Counted from the stretch's first letter, positions 17,647 through 26,644 are shown. The stretch: 64,000 bases of DNA from Virgibacillus necropolis (GCF_002224365.1 NZ_CP022437.1:1550001-1614000), one strand, 5' to 3'. Notes: generated by a model from the letters alone, not told the origin. Numbers and translations are program-made.

Positions 17647-17759
17647 ATTGTTTTCGAATTGTTCATGATTTTGCTACTACAAATTATAATAGAAGGAAAT
17701 AGATAGAAAAGAGGCAGAGGGTTTTAGCGGTAAATTATAAACAAAAGGAAGTGAAATAA

Positions 17760-18050
17760 ATGGATAAGAAAGCTGTGACACCAAGAACAAATGATGAGAA
17801 GCAGGCAGTAGTTAATCGTTTAAAACGTATTGAAGGACAAGTACGTGGTATCCAAAAGATGGTGGAAGAAGATCGATATTGTGTAGATGTTCTTGTACAG
17901 ATTAGCGCTATTAATGCCGCGTTGAAAAAGGTTGGCTTTTCTATAACAGAGCGACATATGAAACATTGTGTAAGTCACGCCGTTCATTCAGGTGAAGGAA
18001 ACGAAGCAATTGATGAATTAATAAATGTTATGAAGCAATTTTCTAAGTGA
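17760..18050 (+). CDS. csoR: CsoR copper-sensing repressor
   Basis: A 96-residue DUF156 (CsoR/FrmR) helical repressor. The Cu(I) ligand pattern is intact: Cys in DRYCVDVLVQISA, then His and Cys in ERHMKHCVSHAV. Basic motifs NRLKRIEGQVRGIQKM contact DNA. CsoR represses copper efflux operons. It is followed by a degraded copA remnant and copZ. The usual GC-rich CsoR operator was not recognised in the upstream sequence. Confidence 0.92.
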   Translation: MDKKAVTPRTNDEKQAVVNRLKRIEGQVRGIQKMVEEDRYCVDVLVQISAINAALKKVGFSITERHMKHCVSHAVHSGEGNEAIDELINVMKQFSK

Positions 18051-18068
18051 TAAGGGAGAATAGATCAA

Positions 18069-18197
18069 GTTATTGCACAGGTTTTACCAGAGCAAAAAGC
18101 GGATAAACTGATAGTAATACAACAAAAAGGTAAAATAGCAGCAATGGTTGATTATAGATTCAACAGCTCTGTAAGTGTTGTTACTAATTCGCTTTGA
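18069..18197 (+). pseudogene. copA: Remnant of copA copper-exporting P-type ATPase
   Basis: Between csoR and copZ, in frame, lies VIAQVLPEQKADKLIVIQQK followed by GKIAAMVD. This matches the P-domain segment of CopA (VIAEVLPE.K...V..L...GK.VAMVGDGINDAP). The match then decays (DYRFNSS where DGINDAP is expected) and stops after about 43 codons. The rest of a gene of about 2.4 kb is missing. The csoR-copA-copZ arrangement has therefore probably lost its ATPase here by deletion. Confidence 0.7.
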
Positions 18198-18239
18198 TTA
18201 AAGCGAGTAAAACTAAAAAATTGGAAAGAGGGATGTTTC

Positions 18240-18446
18240 ATGCAAACAACTTTAGCAGTTCGCGGAATGACTTGTGGTCATTGTGAAAAAGCAGTAAAAG
18301 GCTCATTAGAAAAATTAGAAGGTGTGAAAGGTGTAGAAGTACATTTAAGCGCAGGAAAAGTGGATGTTTCGTATGATGATGCAGAAGTTACAATTGCTGA
18401 GATGCGTGAAGCAATTGAAGAACAAGGCTATGATGTAGTAGCATAA
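18240..18446 (+). CDS. copZ: CopZ copper chaperone
   Basis: A 68-residue HMA-domain protein with the Cu(I)-binding motif GMTCGHCEKAV, and a typical end (AIEEQGYDVVA). CopZ normally hands Cu(I) to the CopA ATPase, whose gene is only a remnant just upstream. It may now serve a CopA encoded elsewhere, or act as a copper buffer and effector for CsoR. GAAAGAGGG lies before the ATG. The gene is followed within 30 bases by a repeat element rather than a terminator. Confidence 0.93.
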   Translation: MQTTLAVRGMTCGHCEKAVKGSLEKLEGVKGVEVHLSAGKVDVSYDDAEVTIAEMREAIEEQGYDVVA

Positions 18447-18471
18447 AGTGAACTTCATTCAATGGGGTCTT

Positions 18472-18912
18472 ACGTTTAGGCCGTTTTCTAAAAAGATTGT
18501 TGTTTTTGGCACAAAATCCATTACTGCGAAGTAACAGCAACGTGATTTCCGCGGGCGGCTGGTGAGCCTCCTCGTGCTACGCACTGCGGGGTCTCACCTA
18601 TGCCTATCCTCCCGCAGGAGTCGACTGCCCTCCGCTCCAATCACTAAAGAGTGAAGAGATGAATGTTATGAATTTTAGGAGGAGCTCAACCCTAGCGAAG
18701 GAAAAACACGGAGACTCCTGCGGGAACAGCGAAGACGATGAGACCCCGCAGTGAGCGGTCTTTGCGATCGAGGAGGCTCATCGCGAGCCCGCGGAAAGCG
18801 TAGTGTTTTTCCGCAGCGGTCGCAGGGCACCAAACATGATTTTTAGTTACGTCGCATTTTATATCAACTTCGGTGGTATAGGCAACAAACTATACGAAAA
18901 CAGCCTACGTTT
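18472..18912. mobile_element. 429-bp composite palindromic element with 6-bp flanking repeats
   Basis: The core 18478-18906 starts AGGCCGTTTTC and ends GAAAACAGCCT, which are terminal inverted repeats extended by GATTGTTGTT against GCAACAAACT. It is flanked by direct repeats ACGTTT (18472-18477, 18907-18912), a probable target duplication. Inside are two head-to-head copies of a GC-rich unit related to the 220-bp element: TTTCCGCGGGCGGCTGG to CCCGCAGGAGTC (18548-18622), and inverted GGAGACTCCTGCGGGA to CCCGCGGAAAG (18709-18799). The whole would fold into a very long hairpin. No gene is seen inside. Confidence 0.7.
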
Positions 18913-19072
18913 AAATAGTGAGCTGGTATCCGGTTAACGGAAACCAGCTTTTATCTTGCAATACAAGAATATATTTTCTTTGTCGAAATATATACTCCTT
19001 TTTATAAAAAAATGATAAACTATAGAAACTGTAGTAAATTACAGTAAGAAAGATTTATTGGGGGTAATAGAC

Positions 19073-19990
19073 GTGGAACAACTTATGCGTAACTTCTTTT
19101 TATTTCTGTCAAAAAATAAAACGCTTACAAAACTTGCAAAGAAATATGGCTTTAAATTTGGAGCCTCACGTTTCGTAGCTGGCGTTGATATTGACCATGC
19201 TGCAAAGAAGATAAGGGAAATTAATGACAATGGTTATGTAGTAACTATTGATCATTTAGGTGAGTTTATTGATAATGAAAAAGAAGCGAGAGAAAATGCT
19301 GAAGAGTGTATACATGCAATTGTAGTAATTGACGAACAAAATTTAGACTCTCAGGTTTCATTAAAATTGACCTCAATGGGACTCGATGTTTCAGAGGAAC
19401 TTGTAATGGAAAATATGCGCAGTATCCTTGACGCCGGCAAAAAGCATAACGTGACTGTGACAATAGATATGGAAGATTATGTTAATCATAGAAGAACCTT
19501 AGATATTTTTATGGAATTAAAGAAAGATTACGAGAATCTTGGAACAGTTCTCCAAGCATACTTATATGAAACAGAAGATGATATTACAGAGCTGAATGAG
19601 TATGATCCATATCTACGCCTTGTTAAAGGGGCATATAAAGAATCACCAGAAGTAGCTTACCCAGTGAAAAAAGACGTTGATGAAAATTATAAAAAAATCA
19701 TTAAAAAGAACCTGGAAAATGGTAATTATACTGCAATCGCAACACATGATGAGGCAATTATAGAATATGTGAAGCAACTAGAGAACGAACTTAGTTTATC
19801 GCGTGATCAATTTGAATTCCAAATGCTATTTGGAATACGTAAAGATTTGCAGGAGCGATTAATGAAGGAAGGGTACAAGATGCGTGTCTATGTACCATAT
19901 GGTGATGATTGGTTTGCTTATAACATGCGCCGTCTAGCTGAACGACCAGCAAACGTAATGTTTGTTTTAAAGGGTGTATTCAAAAAATAA
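19073..19990 (+). CDS. fadM: Proline dehydrogenase (FadM/PutB type)
   Basis: A 305-residue monofunctional, FAD-dependent proline dehydrogenase with a TIM-barrel fold, oxidising proline to P5C. Motifs include VKGAYKESPEVAYP, ATHDEAIIEYV, FQMLFGIRKDLQERL and YVPYGDDWFAYNMRRLAERP. The GTG at 19073 is chosen, since GGGGG seven to eight bases before it lies inside the longer TTG reading. B. subtilis has the same gene order (yusM/fadM beside fadNAE). Together with the P5C dehydrogenase at 41.4 kb it would convert proline to glutamate. A terminator follows. Confidence 0.9.
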   Translation: MEQLMRNFFLFLSKNKTLTKLAKKYGFKFGASRFVAGVDIDHAAKKIREINDNGYVVTIDHLGEFIDNEKEARENAEECIHAIVVIDEQNLDSQVSLKLTSMGLDVSEELVMENMRSILDAGKKHNVTVTIDMEDYVNHRRTLDIFMELKKDYENLGTVLQAYLYETEDDITELNEYDPYLRLVKGAYKESPEVAYPVKKDVDENYKKIIKKNLENGNYTAIATHDEAIIEYVKQLENELSLSRDQFEFQMLFGIRKDLQERLMKEGYKMRVYVPYGDDWFAYNMRRLAERPANVMFVLKGVFKK

Positions 19991-19999
19991 TTGTACATG

Positions 20000-20026
20000 A
20001 GGGTCCTAAAAAAGGGCCCTTTTCAC
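20000..20026 (+). terminator. Terminator after fadM
   Basis: The short stem AGGGTCC against GGGCCCT (one wobble) is followed by TTTC. Confidence 0.6.
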
Positions 20027-20146
20027 TACACAATTTCAAAATTAAACTCGAAAATTTTAACAATAGTGATTGCGAAATGTCAGAATTTAATATATAGTGG
20101 ATAATAGATGGATAGGTAACTATCTTTTATTTTTTAGCATTAAAAA

Positions 20147-20164
20147 TGAATGAGTATTCATTCA
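20147..20164 (+). promoter_or_regulatory. FadR-type operator
   Basis: The 18-base palindrome TGAATGAGTATTCATTCA matches the Bacillus TetR-type FadR operator TGAATGANTANTCATTCA at every fixed position. It ends 22 bases before the fadN start, so bound repressor would block transcription of fadNAE until long-chain acyl-CoA is present. Confidence 0.85.
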
Positions 20165-20186
20165 AATGAAGATAGGGGGATATAAC

Positions 20187-22586
20187 ATGAAGCAAACAAT
20201 CAAGCGTGCTGCCGTACTTGGCTCTGGTGTGATGGGGTCTGGAATTGCTGCCCACTTGGCTAATGTAGGTATACCAACAATTATGCTCGATATTGTACCG
20301 CGCGAATTAACAAATAGTGAAGAGAAGAAGGGCTTAACCATAGAAGATCGTGCTGTTCGAAACCGTATTGCAGCACAAAGCAAAAAAGCACTTTTAAAAC
20401 AAAAACCATCACCAATCACATCGAAAAGTAGTCTTGACTTAATCGAGATTGGTAACATGGATGATGATATGGATAAGTTAAACGATGTTGACTGGATTAT
20501 TGAGGTCGTCGTGGAAAATTTAGCTATTAAGAAAAAGGTATTTGCAAATGTAGATAAATACCGCACGGAAGGCACGATTGTAAGTTCTAATACATCAGGA
20601 ATTTCAGTAGAAGATATGGCTGCAGATTGCTCAGAGGACTTTCGGAAGCATTTTCTTGGCACACATTTTTTCAACCCAGCTCGTTACCTGAAATTGCTTG
20701 AGGTAATTCCTACAAAAGATACAGATCCAGACGTCTTGGCATTTATGAAAACGTTCGGTGAAAATGTACTAGGAAAAGGTGTTGTCGAAGCAAAAGATAC
20801 GCCAAATTTTATCGCAAACCGAATCGGTACGTATGGACTGCTTGTAACGGTGCAGGAAATGCTAAAAGGTGGATATAGTGTGGGGGAAGTTGATTCGGTA
20901 ACTGGTCCAATGATTGGACGTCCGAAAAGTGCTACATTCCGAACGCTGGATGTAGTAGGGCTCGATACCTTCATCCATGTAGCAAAAAATGTACATGACC
21001 AGGTTGAAGGAAAAGAAAAAGAAGTATTTAATGTACCAGAATTTATTTTGAAAATGCAAGGAAATGGCTGGTTAGGATCAAAAAGTGGCCAAGGATTTTT
21101 CGTCAAGAAAAAAGGAGAAAAAGGTAGTACTATTTACGAGTTGAATCCTGAAACACTAGAATACGAGGATCGCAAAAAGTTAAAAACCGCTGCAACCGAA
21201 ATGGCAAAACAGGAAAAAGGATCTCGCCGCAAATTGAAAGCGCTTATATCTGCTAAAGGTGACAAGGCTGGGGATTTGGTTTGGAACATTTCAAAACCTG
21301 CTTTAGTCTATTCTGCTGCGTTACTTAATGAAATTGCAGACGATATTGTGTCGATTGATCAAGCGATGCGTTGGGGCTTTGGCTGGGAACTCGGACCATT
21401 TGAAATGTGGGACTCGATTGGACTTCGTAAATCAGTTGAGCGTATGCAAGAAGAAGGAGAAACAGTTCCTAAATGGGTGCTTAAGCTATTAGAGGATGGT
21501 AATGAATCCTTTTACAAAACAGAAAATGGTACGATTTATTACTATGATAACGGTGAATATAAACAACAAACGTTTAATAAAAAAGAAATCAACCTAAAAC
21601 AATTAAAAAGCGTAAATGGTGTAATTAAGAAAAATAATGGGGCTAGTTTAATAGATTTAGGGGATGGTGTTGCTGGACTTGAATTCCATTCACAAAGTAA
21701 TGCAATAGGTCCCGATATTATTCAAATGATTAATTTTGCACTAGAAGAAGTAGATAAAAACTATCAAGGTCTTGTAATCGGTAACCAAGGGAAGAACTTT
21801 TGTGTTGGCGCAAACCTTGCCATGATGTTAATGGAAGCACAAGATGATAATTTCTTTGAATTAGATATGGTCGTCAAACAATTCCAAGATGCTGCCATGA
21901 ACATTAAATATTCGAATAAACCAGTAGTTACTGCACCTTTTAATATGACATTGGGTGGTGGTGCTGAATTTTCATTACCAGCAAGTGCACTTCAAGCATC
22001 TGCAGAAACATATATGGGTCTTGTTGAATTTGGCGTTGGATTAATTCCTGGTGGCGGCGGAACGAAAGAGCTTTACCTAAAGCAGCTTCGTAATCTACCA
22101 AAAGGTGTAGATCTCGATTTATCTAAAGTAGCAAATGATGTATTCGAAAAAGTAGCTACTGCTAAAGTATCAACATCAGCAGCTGAAGCCCATGAAAATG
22201 GATTTTTAAATAATCAAGATGGGATCAGTGTTAATCCAGATCATTTATTACATGACGCAAAACAAAAGGTATTAGCATTAGCTAGTGCCGGCTATCAAGC
22301 ACTTATGCGTGAAAAAGTACCAGTAGTAGGGGATTCTGGATACGCAGCAATGTTAATGGGGGCAAAATCGTTACATTCAAGTGGCTTTGCGTCAGAACAC
22401 GACGTGAAAATTGCTGAAAAACTAGCATATATGTTATCTGGTGGTCGTATTAAAGAAGGCACCCTCGTCGATGAGCAAGTATTACTAGATTTAGAACGCG
22501 AGGCATTCTTAAGCCTAATTGGTGAACGTAAAACCCAGGAACGTATGCAACACATGTTAGTAAAAGGAAAACCGTTACGTAACTAA
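20187..22586 (+). CDS. fadN: FadN, 3-hydroxyacyl-CoA dehydrogenase/enoyl-CoA hydratase
   Basis: A 799-residue bifunctional beta-oxidation enzyme. The N-terminal NAD-binding fold (AAVLGSGVMGSGIAAHLANVG) is followed by the dehydrogenase domains (HFFNPARYLKLLEVIP, DTPNFIANRIGTYG). The C-terminal crotonase-like hydratase domain has the oxyanion segments NQGKNFCVGANLAMM and MTLGGGAEFSLPA. The ATG at 20187 follows GATAGGGGG; a longer form from 20166 would swallow that site. First gene of fadN-fadA-fadE, under a FadR-type operator. Confidence 0.95.
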   Translation: MKQTIKRAAVLGSGVMGSGIAAHLANVGIPTIMLDIVPRELTNSEEKKGLTIEDRAVRNRIAAQSKKALLKQKPSPITSKSSLDLIEIGNMDDDMDKLNDVDWIIEVVVENLAIKKKVFANVDKYRTEGTIVSSNTSGISVEDMAADCSEDFRKHFLGTHFFNPARYLKLLEVIPTKDTDPDVLAFMKTFGENVLGKGVVEAKDTPNFIANRIGTYGLLVTVQEMLKGGYSVGEVDSVTGPMIGRPKSATFRTLDVVGLDTFIHVAKNVHDQVEGKEKEVFNVPEFILKMQGNGWLGSKSGQGFFVKKKGEKGSTIYELNPETLEYEDRKKLKTAATEMAKQEKGSRRKLKALISAKGDKAGDLVWNISKPALVYSAALLNEIADDIVSIDQAMRWGFGWELGPFEMWDSIGLRKSVERMQEEGETVPKWVLKLLEDGNESFYKTENGTIYYYDNGEYKQQTFNKKEINLKQLKSVNGVIKKNNGASLIDLGDGVAGLEFHSQSNAIGPDIIQMINFALEEVDKNYQGLVIGNQGKNFCVGANLAMMLMEAQDDNFFELDMVVKQFQDAAMNIKYSNKPVVTAPFNMTLGGGAEFSLPASALQASAETYMGLVEFGVGLIPGGGGTKELYLKQLRNLPKGVDLDLSKVANDVFEKVATAKVSTSAAEAHENGFLNNQDGISVNPDHLLHDAKQKVLALASAGYQALMREKVPVVGDSGYAAMLMGAKSLHSSGFASEHDVKIAEKLAYMLSGGRIKEGTLVDEQVLLDLEREAFLSLIGERKTQERMQHMLVKGKPLRN

Positions 22587-22605
22587 TTGAAGAGGGGGAA
22601 GTAAT

Positions 22606-23781
22606 GTGAAGGAAGCAGTAATTGTTGCAGGTGCTAGAACCCCTGTAGGCAGAGCGAAAAAAGGGACACTTGCAAATACAAGACCAGACGACTTAGCAGC
22701 GTTAACGATCAAGGAAACATTAAAACGTGCTGGAAATTATGCTGGAAATATTGATGATGTCATTATCGGTTGTGCCATGCCAGAAGCGGAACAGGGTGCG
22801 AACATGGGTCGTAATATTGTAGGCCTTGCTGGATTAAAACATACCGTACCAGGCGTTACGATTAACAGGTTCTGTTCATCAGGCTTGCAAAGTATCGCAT
22901 ATGCAGCAGAAAAGATCATGGTTGGAGCAAGTGATTCAGTCATTGCTGGTGGTGCTGAATCAATGAGTTTAGTTCCAATGGGTGGTCACGTGATTAAGCC
23001 GAACACAAAGCTTGTCCAAGATGCACCAGGCTATTACATGTCAATGGGGCATACAGCTGAAGAGGTGGCAAATCGTTTTACTATCTCGCGTGCGGATCAG
23101 GATGCTTTTGCCGTTCGAAGTCATGAAAATGCTGCTAAGGCAATTCAAGCGGGTAAATTTAATGATGAGATTGTACCTGTTGAAGTGACTGAGCGTGTGA
23201 TTGGAAAAAATAATAAAATTGAAGAAAAATCGTCCATGTTTGAAATGGATGAAGGAGTTCGTGCTGGAACAACAATGGATGTATTAGCCAAGCTACGTCC
23301 AGCATTTAATGTAAAAGGATCAGTTACGGCAGGAAACTCATCGCAAATGAGCGATGGTGCAGCGTCTGTTCTAGTAATGGATCGGGATAAGGCAGAGGCA
23401 GAAGGATTAACACCACTCGTTAAATTCCGTTCCTTTGCAGTTGCTGGAGTTGAACCAGAAATCATGGGTGTTGGTCCAATCGAAGCGGTACCCAAAGCAT
23501 TGAAGATTGCTGGGCTTCAGCTTTCTGATATCGGATTATTTGAATTAAATGAAGCTTTTGCGGCTCAATCTGTACGCGTTATTCAAGGACTTGATTTAGA
23601 TATAAATAAAGTCAATGTAAATGGTGGTGCGATTGCACTTGGTCATCCATTAGGCTGTACAGGAACGAAATTAACCCTAAGTCTTATTCATGAAATGAAA
23701 CGCCGTAACGTACAATACGGAGTTGTAACCATGTGTATTGGTGGCGGTATGGGTGCTGCAGGTGTATTTGAATTACTATAA
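22606..23781 (+). CDS. fadA: FadA, acetyl-CoA acyltransferase (thiolase)
   Basis: A 391-residue thiolase that releases acetyl-CoA in the last step of beta-oxidation. The acylated Cys lies in TINRFCSSGLQSIAYAAE near residue 89. Conserved LNEAFAAQSV, NGGAIALGHPLGCTGTK and the second catalytic Cys in MCIGGGMGAAG are all present. It begins at GTG behind AGAGGGGGAAG, 19 bases after fadN. FadNA of Bacillus form one operon with fadE. Confidence 0.95.
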   Translation: MKEAVIVAGARTPVGRAKKGTLANTRPDDLAALTIKETLKRAGNYAGNIDDVIIGCAMPEAEQGANMGRNIVGLAGLKHTVPGVTINRFCSSGLQSIAYAAEKIMVGASDSVIAGGAESMSLVPMGGHVIKPNTKLVQDAPGYYMSMGHTAEEVANRFTISRADQDAFAVRSHENAAKAIQAGKFNDEIVPVEVTERVIGKNNKIEEKSSMFEMDEGVRAGTTMDVLAKLRPAFNVKGSVTAGNSSQMSDGAASVLVMDRDKAEAEGLTPLVKFRSFAVAGVEPEIMGVGPIEAVPKALKIAGLQLSDIGLFELNEAFAAQSVRVIQGLDLDINKVNVNGGAIALGHPLGCTGTKLTLSLIHEMKRRNVQYGVVTMCIGGGMGAAGVFELL

Positions 23782-23810
23782 ACTTATTCCATTAAAAGGG
23801 GACGTTTGAC

Positions 23811-25598
23811 ATGAGTGAAACAAAGGAAAGAATTTTTAAAGGTGGCGCTTTCTTAGTAGAAGACCTATCTTTTGATGATGTCATTACACCAGAGGATTTT
23901 ACAGATGAGCATAAGATGATTGCTAAAACTACGGAAGACTTTGTAAATGGAGAGGTTTTACCAAAAGTACCAAACCTAGAAAATCATGAGTTTAACTATT
24001 CCGTAGAACTATTGAAAAAAGCAGGTGAACTTGGATTACTAGGTGCTGATGTACCTGAAGAATATGGCGGATTAGCATTAGATAAAATTAGTTCATCACT
24101 TATTACAGAAAAATTTTCACGTGTCGGCGGATTCTCTGTGACACATGGTGCACACGTTGGGATTGGATCACTTCCAATCGTATTTTTTGGAAACGATGAG
24201 CAAAAAGAAAAATATTTACCGAAACTAGCAACAGGTGAACTTTTAGCAGCCTATGCATTAACTGAGCCTTCCTCAGGATCTGATGCATTAGGCGCAAAAA
24301 CGACTGCGAAGCTAAATGAAGCTGGTACACATTATATTTTAAATGGCGAAAAACAGTGGATCACAAACTCTGCATTTGCTGACGTATTCGTTGTATATGC
24401 AAAAATTGATAGCGAACATTTTACTGCGTTTATTGTAGAGCGCGAATTCCCTGGTGTTTCTACTGGTAGTGAGGAAGATAAAATGGGAATCAAAAGTTCG
24501 TCAACACGTACATTGATATTAGAAGATGCTGAAGTGCCTGTTGGAAACCTTCTAGGTGAAAAAGGTCGTGGGCACGTTATCGCATTCAACATTCTTAATG
24601 TAGGTCGATACAAATTAGCTATCGGTGGTGTCGGTGGTTCAAAACGCGGGATTGAAGTCGCTACAAAATACGTGAACGAACGCAAACAGTTTGGTACATC
24701 AATTTCGAGCTTCAGTCTAACTCAAGAAAAGTTAGCAACGATGGCAGCAAGAACCTATGCAAATGAAAGCGCTGTTTACCGTACAGTAGGATTATTTGAA
24801 CAACGTATGGGCGCATTGACTGATGAACAATTAAAAGATGGCCGAGAGGTAGCACGTGCCATTGCCGAATACCAAATTGAGTGTTCCATAAACAAATTCA
24901 CTGCTACAGAATGTCTGGATTATGTTGCCGATGAAGCCGTACAACTTCACGGTGGATATGGTTTCATGGAAGAATATGAAGTTGCGCGCATGTATCGTGA
25001 TTCACGTATTAACCGTATCTTTGAAGGCACAAACGAAATTAACCGTCTAATCGTACCTGGTACATTATTGAAAAAAGCAATGAAGGGCGAATTACCATTA
25101 CTTCAAAAAGCACAAAGTTTACAAGAAGAATTAATGATGATGATGATGCCAGAAGAAGTTGGTACAGAAATATTAGAACAAGAAAAGTACCTGTTAAGAA
25201 ACGCAAAGAAAATGGTACTGCTTGGAGCAGGTCTAGCTGCACAAACATATAAGAAGAAACTTGAAAATGAGCAAGAAATTCTAGTAAACCTGGCCGATAT
25301 GACAGCAGAAGTGTACAACATGGAAGCAGCAATTCTTCGTACGGAAAAAGCGATTAACAAAACTGGTGAAGAGAAAAATAAACAAAAGCTTCTATATACA
25401 CATGTATATGTTCAAGAAGCATTTAATCGTGTTGAAGCAGATGCAAAGGAAACGTTAATTGCAATTGAGTCAGGTGACAATTTAAAAATGATGCTTTCAT
25501 CATTACGCAAATTAACGCGTCATACACCAACAAATGTTATTGCGAAGAAACGCGAGATTGCGGCAACAATTATTAAAGAAGAGCGTTATGTAGTATAA
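23811..25598 (+). CDS. fadE: FadE, acyl-CoA dehydrogenase
   Basis: A 595-residue FAD-dependent acyl-CoA dehydrogenase, longer than the usual 380 residues because of a C-terminal helical extension, as in YusJ of B. subtilis. FAD and substrate motifs: AYALTEPSSGSDA, GEKQWITNSAFAD, and the family signature EAVQLHGGYGFMEEYEVARMYRDSRINRIFEGTNEI split over 378-415, with catalytic Glu in IFEGTNEI. It follows fadA by 29 bases and closes the operon at a strong terminator. Confidence 0.95.
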   Translation: MSETKERIFKGGAFLVEDLSFDDVITPEDFTDEHKMIAKTTEDFVNGEVLPKVPNLENHEFNYSVELLKKAGELGLLGADVPEEYGGLALDKISSSLITEKFSRVGGFSVTHGAHVGIGSLPIVFFGNDEQKEKYLPKLATGELLAAYALTEPSSGSDALGAKTTAKLNEAGTHYILNGEKQWITNSAFADVFVVYAKIDSEHFTAFIVEREFPGVSTGSEEDKMGIKSSSTRTLILEDAEVPVGNLLGEKGRGHVIAFNILNVGRYKLAIGGVGGSKRGIEVATKYVNERKQFGTSISSFSLTQEKLATMAARTYANESAVYRTVGLFEQRMGALTDEQLKDGREVARAIAEYQIECSINKFTATECLDYVADEAVQLHGGYGFMEEYEVARMYRDSRINRIFEGTNEINRLIVPGTLLKKAMKGELPLLQKAQSLQEELMMMMMPEEVGTEILEQEKYLLRNAKKMVLLGAGLAAQTYKKKLENEQEILVNLADMTAEVYNMEAAILRTEKAINKTGEEKNKQKLLYTHVYVQEAFNRVEADAKETLIAIESGDNLKMMLSSLRKLTRHTPTNVIAKKREIAATIIKEERYVV

Positions 25599-25609
25599 GT
25601 TTGCCATGG

Positions 25610-25644
25610 AAAAGCTGCAGTCTTTTGATTGCAGCTTTTTTTAG
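25610..25644 (+). terminator. Terminator of fadNAE
   Basis: The stem AAAAGCTGCA against TGCAGCTTTT with a T-run directly after; its T-run merges into the start of repeat family A. Confidence 0.85.
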
Positions 25645-25697
25645 CAGTTAAGAAATCCCTTCTTACTGCATAAGTGCAATTAAGGCTTGGCGATAAA
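25637..25697 (+). repeat. Repeat family A, copy 1 (shortened)
   Basis: TTTTTTTAGCAGTTAAGAAA.. through TTCTTACTGCATAAGTGCAA and GGCTTGGCGATAAA. It matches the copy at 49533 but lacks GTATAAAT inside and the closing GCCAAGTTTTC at its right end. It lies just before the Uma2 gene, in inverted orientation to copy 2 on the other side. Confidence 0.75.
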
Positions 25698-25728
25698 CTA
25701 TGATTCGTAGTTATAAATGAGGATACTT

Positions 25729-26346
25729 TTACTCTATATCATGATCTTTAATAGTAGGAATATTGTTCATAACTTCAGACATGGTAAAAGAAATACAAGG
25801 AATTTGTGGAGAAGTTACTTGTTCATTGTTCTGAAATACGTTGAAAAGTTCATAATGTTCCGTGTGGAGAATGTATTCTTCTAAAATTCCACTAACCGGT
25901 TCCACGATCCAATATTCAGGAATTTGGGACTTTGCATAAGACTTTAATTTATCAATCTTATCCCGTTTTAGTGTTGAAGGAGAAAGGATTTCTACAACAA
26001 GATCGGGAGCTCCTTCTATACCTCGATTACTTAAAATATCCAAACGTTTGCGATTTACGAGAACAAGATCAGGTTGCCGAACTTCGGTATTAGATAAAAT
26101 GACATCGACAGGCGCAAATAAAATAAGGTAGTCAGACTCGCAGCTTCGAGCAATGTTCTTTTGTATCTCATATACGACCAGCTGATGATTTACCGATGGG
26201 GCCGGACTCATCATCTCTAACTTACCTCCCGCTAATTCATAATAATTTCCATCATCAATGGATGCATAATCATCATAGGTGAGACCACTTTCCTTCATTA
26301 GATCCTTACTAGATTTGTAATTATTATTTTTGTATTTATACCCCAT
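25729..26346 (-). CDS. Uma2-family restriction-endonuclease-like protein
   Basis: A 205-residue protein of the Uma2 (DUF820) family, which has a PD-(D/E)XK nuclease fold. Visible motifs are YELAGGKLEMMSPAPSVNHQ near residue 40, EVRQPDLVLVNRKR, and GAPDLVVEILSPSTLKRD, where Asp and the E-x-S segment form the putative metal site. Function in cells is unproven; the family is abundant in cyanobacteria and sporadic in Bacilli. The gene interrupts the fadE-yusI interval conserved in B. subtilis. It is bracketed by inverted copies of repeat A, which suggests acquisition as a unit. Confidence 0.88.
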   Translation of the reverse strand: MGYKYKNNNYKSSKDLMKESGLTYDDYASIDDGNYYELAGGKLEMMSPAPSVNHQLVVYEIQKNIARSCESDYLILFAPVDVILSNTEVRQPDLVLVNRKRLDILSNRGIEGAPDLVVEILSPSTLKRDKIDKLKSYAKSQIPEYWIVEPVSGILEEYILHTEHYELFNVFQNNEQVTSPQIPCISFTMSEVMNNIPTIKDHDIE

Positions 26347-26456
26347 AGTGATTCCCCCTCCCGCAATATAGTTTACAGTATTTTCAGTATACCACCAATT
26401 ATAAACACTTTCTATAATCTATATTCTTTTGACTGAACATATCACATGTGTTTTTA

Positions 26457-26552
26457 TTAGAAGACTTGGCATTAACCAAGTCTTTGGGCGAATGCCTTAG
26501 TTGCACTGATGCAGAAAGAAATATGGATATACTTTTTTTACTGCTAAAAAAT
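26457..26552 (-). repeat. Repeat family A, copy 2 (inverted)
   Basis: Read on the minus strand it starts TTTTTAGCAGTAAAAAAAGT and continues TTTCTTTCTGCATCAGTGCA, ACTAAGGC, then a hairpin GACTTGG/CCAAGTC. It is the same element as at 25637 and 49533, somewhat diverged, and opposes copy 1 around the Uma2 gene. Confidence 0.7.
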
Positions 26553-26644
26553 ATAATGTAACACTTAGCGTTTTCATCGACCATATATGCACAAATTTGC
26601 TATAATAAAATATGTAGTTAGTTGAATTGGTTGGAGGAATGCTT

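Noticed and set aside
20162-20674. 170-codon minus-strand frame opposite fadN
   Set aside because: Antisense to strongly conserved fadN coding sequence and covering the FadR operator; composition follows the opposite strand.
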